Origin: Roseicyclus sp.
GTDB lineage: Bacteria; Pseudomonadota; Alphaproteobacteria; Rhodobacterales; Rhodobacteraceae
Assembly: GCA_018401055.1 (NCBI GenBank)
Contig: JAGYLB010000038.1
Span: forward strand, 1 to 9,225
Length of the DNA: 9,225 bases
Direction of reading: 5' to 3'
The translations under genes and the position numbers were made by a program. How positions within the stretch are numbered: position 1 is the stretch's first letter; each line of letters starts with the position of its first letter. The notes beneath the pieces were generated by a model. The model did no database searches, was not told the origin of the DNA, and worked only from the letters and a program-made list of their open reading frames with translations. Of the stretch, positions 6,487-9,225 are shown in pieces.

Positions 6487-7571
6487 CCGCACGCATCGCG
6501 ATGACCAATGTCGACCGCGCGCAGGTGCGGTCCTTCGTGGCCGAGGCGTTCGAGGTGCTTGGCCTGACGGCGGAGGATGCCGGCATCTTCGCAGATGCGC
6601 TGGTGTTCTCGGAATTGCGCTTCCACCCCGGTCAGGGACAGGGCGTCGCCCGCCTGCGCCGCTATCAGCAGCGCATCGGCAATGGCGAGGTCGATCCGCG
6701 TGCCGGGTGGTCCATCCTCAAGGAAGGCCCGGCGCTGGCGCTGGTCGATGCCCATAACGGGATCGGGACGGTGGCGGCGTCCAAGGCCATGGACCTTGCC
6801 ATTGGCAAGGCGAAGGAAAACGGCATCGGCACCGTGATCGTGCGCAACTCCACCCATTACGGGTCGAGCGCGGTGCATGCCTGCCGTGCGCTCGATCACG
6901 ACTGCATCGGCATCGCCTACACCAACGCCGGGCCCGAAATGGCGCCTTGGGGCGGGCGCGAGGGGGCCACGGGGACCAACCCTTGGGCCATCGCCGCGCC
7001 GTCCGACAAGGGCTTTCCTGTCGTGCTCGACATCGCGCTGACCACCGCGGGCAAGGGCATGATGAAATGGCACGCGCGCGAGGGCCGCAAGATGCCGTTT
7101 GACTGGGCGCTGACGCCCGAGGGGCACGAGACGGACGATCCCTCGGCGGCCATGGAGGGCGCGCTTCTGGGCATCGGCGGGCACAAGGGCTATGGCCTTG
7201 CCTTCATGACCGAGGCCACCACCGGCGTCTTGTCGGGCGGCGGCTTTGGCCTGACGCCCTATTCGGACCCCGCGAGGTTGGACGTGTCGCATGTCGTGCA
7301 GGCCATCGACATTTCGTGGTTCATGGACCCCGCCGACTACGCCCGGCGGATGGGCGAATTCGTGGACATGTGCAAATCGCGCGCGCTCCGCCCCGGCTTC
7401 GACGAAATCCTGGTGCCCGGCGAGCAGGAGGCGCGGCGCGTAGCCGCAAAATCGGCGGACGGCGTACCGCTCGACGACCTGGTTTTGGCCGACATGCAGG
7501 CGCTAGGGCGCGAACTAGGCCTGAAAACCTCGCTCGATCCGCTCGGCCCTTATACCGGCATGCAGCTATGA
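6483..7571 (+). CDS. Ldh2-family NAD(P)-dependent dehydrogenase (malate/L-lactate/ureidoglycolate type)
   Basis: A complete 362-residue member of the Ldh2 superfamily, which reduces or oxidises 2-hydroxyacids (malate, lactate, sulfolactate, ureidoglycolate) or cyclic imino acids such as piperideine-2-carboxylate. This is not the Rossmann-fold lactate dehydrogenase family. Landmarks: GVARLRRYQQRI (54-65), NSTHYG (122-127) with H125 in the nucleotide/substrate region, GTNPWAIAAP (164-173), VLDIA (181-185) with D183, and GGHKGYGLAF (232-241). The usual Ser-His-Gly before V-x-R-L reads G52-Q53-G54 here, so the His often given a proton-transfer role is replaced by Gln, with a two-residue longer loop containing H48. 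The start overlaps the previous stop by ATGA with only a weak ribosome site, implying coupling. PuuE-like, AllD-like and hydrolase genes together hint at a ureide or cyclic amide route, but the altered active-site loop warns against naming it AllD. Confidence 0.88.
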   Translation: MTARIAMTNVDRAQVRSFVAEAFEVLGLTAEDAGIFADALVFSELRFHPGQGQGVARLRRYQQRIGNGEVDPRAGWSILKEGPALALVDAHNGIGTVAASKAMDLAIGKAKENGIGTVIVRNSTHYGSSAVHACRALDHDCIGIAYTNAGPEMAPWGGREGATGTNPWAIAAPSDKGFPVVLDIALTTAGKGMMKWHAREGRKMPFDWALTPEGHETDDPSAAMEGALLGIGGHKGYGLAFMTEATTGVLSGGGFGLTPYSDPARLDVSHVVQAIDISWFMDPADYARRMGEFVDMCKSRALRPGFDEILVPGEQEARRVAAKSADGVPLDDLVLADMQALGRELGLKTSLDPLGPYTGMQL

Positions 7572-8728
7572 CCAACCTGTGCCCCCTGCCCCCGGCCTTC
7601 TTCGCCGCCGCGCGCGACCGACTGCGCGCCCGCGCCGAGGCTGCGGGTCTGGACGGTTTCCTTTTGTTGCATGCAAAAAATCTTGCCTATGCGACGGGGC
7701 TCTTCTTGTCGGCGAACGAGCGGCCGATGGGGGTCTGGCTGCCCGTCGAGGGCGACCCGATCCTGCTCCTGCCCGGGCTTGAGCGCGAGAATGCCGAAGG
7801 CACCGGCATTGCGGACGCGCGGTTCTACGACGAATTTCCCGGCGACACGCCCGCTGTTCTCTGGATGCTGGATCAGATCGGGCGCCGCGCCGTCGGCATC
7901 GACAGGCTCGACGCGGCCCTTCTGGATGCCGCGCGCGATAGGGTTTCGCGGCTCGACCTGACCGATCACGCGATGCTGGAGCGTTTCATCAAGCAGCCCG
8001 AGGAAATCGCCCTGACGGTCGAAGCCGCTCGCTTCGCCGACCTGTTCCTGACCCGGCTGCACGCGGCGGCGGGCGACATCATCGCGCAATGCGGCACAGA
8101 GGCCGACCTGATGGCCGATGCCATGGCCCACGCCAAAGGTGCGCTGATGGCCAAGCACAAAACCGCCTTCGCGGGCACGCCGATGGGCATCACCGCGTCC
8201 GTGCATTCCGGCCCCCGCGCCGCCCTGCCCCATGGTGCGGTGCTGGAACGCGTGCCGCAGGCCGGCGAAACCCTGATCGCGGGCATCGGCGGCAGCCTTG
8301 GCGGCTATCATGCCGAAAGCGGCGTGACCCTGATAGTGGGGGACATCGCGCCCGAACAGCGCCGGATCATGACCGCGATGCAGGCCTGCAACGACGCCGC
8401 AGTCGCCGCTTGTGCCGCAAGCGCGACCTGTATGGAGGCGAACGACGTCGCGCTGGGTGCCTTGCGCGACGCGGGCCTGGGCGATGCGATCCGCCACCGG
8501 ATCGGGCATGGCATGGGGCTGGAGGGGCATGAGGCGCCGTGGCTCGCGCCCGGCGACACAACGCAGATCCGCCCCGGCATGATCTTCTCTAACGAGCCGG
8601 GCGTCTACCGCCCCGGCATCGATGGCTACCGCACCATCAACACCATGGTCGTGACGGAAACCGGGGTCGAGATCCCGTCCCGTTTCCAGACCGATACCTC
8701 CATCGACGCCCGCGTCATTGCCATCTGA
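7568..8728 (+). CDS. M24 family ('pita-bread') hydrolase lacking most metal ligands
   Basis: A 386-residue protein with the two-domain M24 layout: an N-terminal creatinase/prolidase-type domain (about 1-140) and a pita-bread catalytic domain (about 145-375). Visible catalytic-domain elements are VHSGPRAALPHG (212-223), AGIGGSLGGYHAE (238-250), RIGHGMGLEGHE (311-322), FSNEPGVY (340-347) and YRTINTMVVTE (354-364). Aligned to aminopeptidase P, the five metal ligands D, D, H, E, E correspond to G239, E250, H314, E343 and I357, so only H314 and E343 are unchanged. Metal-poor M24 enzymes of known function include creatinase and the ectoine ring hydrolase, which cut non-peptide C-N bonds. I infer a similar small-molecule hydrolase rather than a true Xaa-Pro peptidase. 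The start overlaps the dehydrogenase stop as ATGA; the frame is open 84 codons further upstream but only inside that gene. Substrate not identifiable. Confidence 0.87.
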   Translation: MTNLCPLPPAFFAAARDRLRARAEAAGLDGFLLLHAKNLAYATGLFLSANERPMGVWLPVEGDPILLLPGLERENAEGTGIADARFYDEFPGDTPAVLWMLDQIGRRAVGIDRLDAALLDAARDRVSRLDLTDHAMLERFIKQPEEIALTVEAARFADLFLTRLHAAAGDIIAQCGTEADLMADAMAHAKGALMAKHKTAFAGTPMGITASVHSGPRAALPHGAVLERVPQAGETLIAGIGGSLGGYHAESGVTLIVGDIAPEQRRIMTAMQACNDAAVAACAASATCMEANDVALGALRDAGLGDAIRHRIGHGMGLEGHEAPWLAPGDTTQIRPGMIFSNEPGVYRPGIDGYRTINTMVVTETGVEIPSRFQTDTSIDARVIAI

Positions 8729-8739
8729 GGAGCCCGGAC

Positions 8740-9225
8740 ATGCCCGAACCCGCCGCCTGGAAATACCAAAAGATCACCAAGCCCATGTTCGAGGCCAAGG
8801 CCGTGGACACGGTGTTTCTGGGCCGCGTTCTGACCTGCGTCGGCGATGAGGTGATCGAGGACGGCTTCGTGCATCTCAAGGACGGCAAGATCGCCGCCGT
8901 GGGTCCGCGCGCCGATGCGCCCGAAAGCGTTGAGACGCTCGATACCCACGGCAAGACGCTGATGCCCGGCATGATGAACAGCCACGCGCATCTGTCATGG
9001 GACGGCATCCACGAGCTGAGCCAGCAGTCGATGTTCGACAGCCCCGAGATTCGCGCCTACAAGGCCGCCGGCAACATGATCAAGTCGCTTAGGGCCGGCA
9101 TCACGCTGGTTCGCGACCTTGGCGTGCACAACGCCAACCTCTTCACCAAACAAGCCGTGGCCCAGGGCATTTTCCCCGGCCCCCGGCTGTTGGTGGCGGG
9201 CGAGTCGATCATCCAGACCGGCGGG
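8740..9225 (+). CDS. Amidohydrolase superfamily protein, prolidase/imidazolonepropionase-like (N-terminal part, cut by right edge)
   Basis: 162 codons are present and the frame is still open at the edge. Residues 23-75 form the small beta-sandwich that precedes the barrel (VFLGRVLTCVGDE, then HLKDGKIAAVG at 45-55), followed by LMPGMMNSHAHLSWDG (74-89), where H82 and H84 are the first two metal ligands of the HxH motif. AGITLVRDLG (119-128) and GPRLLVAGESI (147-157), ending in QTGG, are typical of the COG1228-type group that includes imidazolonepropionase and metal-dependent Xaa-Pro or N-acyl amino-acid dipeptidases. The remaining metal ligands lie outside the window. It starts 11 bases after the M24 stop, with GAGGAG at 8727-8732 seven bases before the ATG, so it belongs to the same operon. 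It probably hydrolyses an amide or lactam bond in the cytoplasm; the substrate is unknown. Confidence 0.88.
   Translation, partial: MPEPAAWKYQKITKPMFEAKAVDTVFLGRVLTCVGDEVIEDGFVHLKDGKIAAVGPRADAPESVETLDTHGKTLMPGMMNSHAHLSWDGIHELSQQSMFDSPEIRAYKAAGNMIKSLRAGITLVRDLGVHNANLFTKQAVAQGIFPGPRLLVAGESIIQTGG

Noticed and set aside
7316..7567. 84-codon upstream extension of the M24 gene
   Set aside because: It lies wholly inside the dehydrogenase gene in another frame and has Arg/Pro-rich shadow composition; the ATGA overlap at 7568 is the normal arrangement.
7550..8530. 326-residue minus-strand frame opposite the M24 gene
   Set aside because: Antisense shadow; no motif, His/Gly/Arg-rich composition from a GC-rich reverse complement. 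The same applies to the long frames at 6381-7292, 4492-5331, 5680-6216 and 2390-3376.
1..9225. Defence system, prophage, insertion sequence, CRISPR array, tRNA or rRNA
   Set aside because: No transposase, phage, nuclease or repeat-spacer pattern, and no RNA gene signature was seen; every sizeable open region is accounted for by metabolic genes.

Overview
The window is a compact, GC-rich bacterial segment of accessory metabolism. High GC, strong third-position G/C preference (which also produces long spurious antisense frames) and the flavour of the proteins suggest an alphaproteobacterium, possibly of the Rhodobacterales/Roseobacter type. That is an impression from reading, not a database result.

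Layout: two operons diverge from one 209-base intergenic region (4532-4740). The minus-strand operon, in transcription order, encodes an M32 carboxypeptidase Taq-type metallopeptidase (3005-4531), a class I/II PLP aminotransferase (1778-2977), a VOC/glyoxalase-fold protein (1266-1757), an M14 aspartoacylase/succinylglutamate desuccinylase-type deacylase (271-1269), and the start of a PuuE/allantoinase-like polysaccharide deacetylase-fold protein that runs off the left edge (1-278, GTG start). The plus-strand operon encodes two tandem, diverged DUF4438-like paralogues (4741-5604 and 5608-6486), an Ldh2-type malate/lactate/ureidoglycolate dehydrogenase (6483-7571), an M24 'pita-bread' family protein that has lost most metal ligands (7568-8728), and an amidohydrolase of the imidazolonepropionase/prolidase-like group, cut by the right edge (8740-9225). 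Genes are separated by at most 27 bases or overlap by 4-8 bases, so each side is probably co-transcribed and translationally coupled.

How they may work together: almost every product either breaks a C-N/amide bond (PuuE-like, M14, M24, M32, amidohydrolase) or handles what is released (NAD(P)-dependent 2-hydroxyacid or imine dehydrogenase, aminotransferase, VOC isomerase/lyase). This looks like a catabolic island for a small cyclic or acylated amide, lactam, imide or modified dipeptide. The pairing of a metal-poor M24 enzyme with an M14 deacylase recalls the ectoine hydrolase/deacetylase pair (DoeA-DoeB, EutD-EutE), but the DUF4438 pair, the PuuE-like protein and M32 are not part of that pathway as known. 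The substrate cannot be read from the sequence. The DUF4438 pair at the head of its operon is the least understood component and the best candidate for undescribed chemistry. No transporter, regulator, RNA gene, mobile element or CRISPR array is visible; transport and regulatory genes may lie outside the window.
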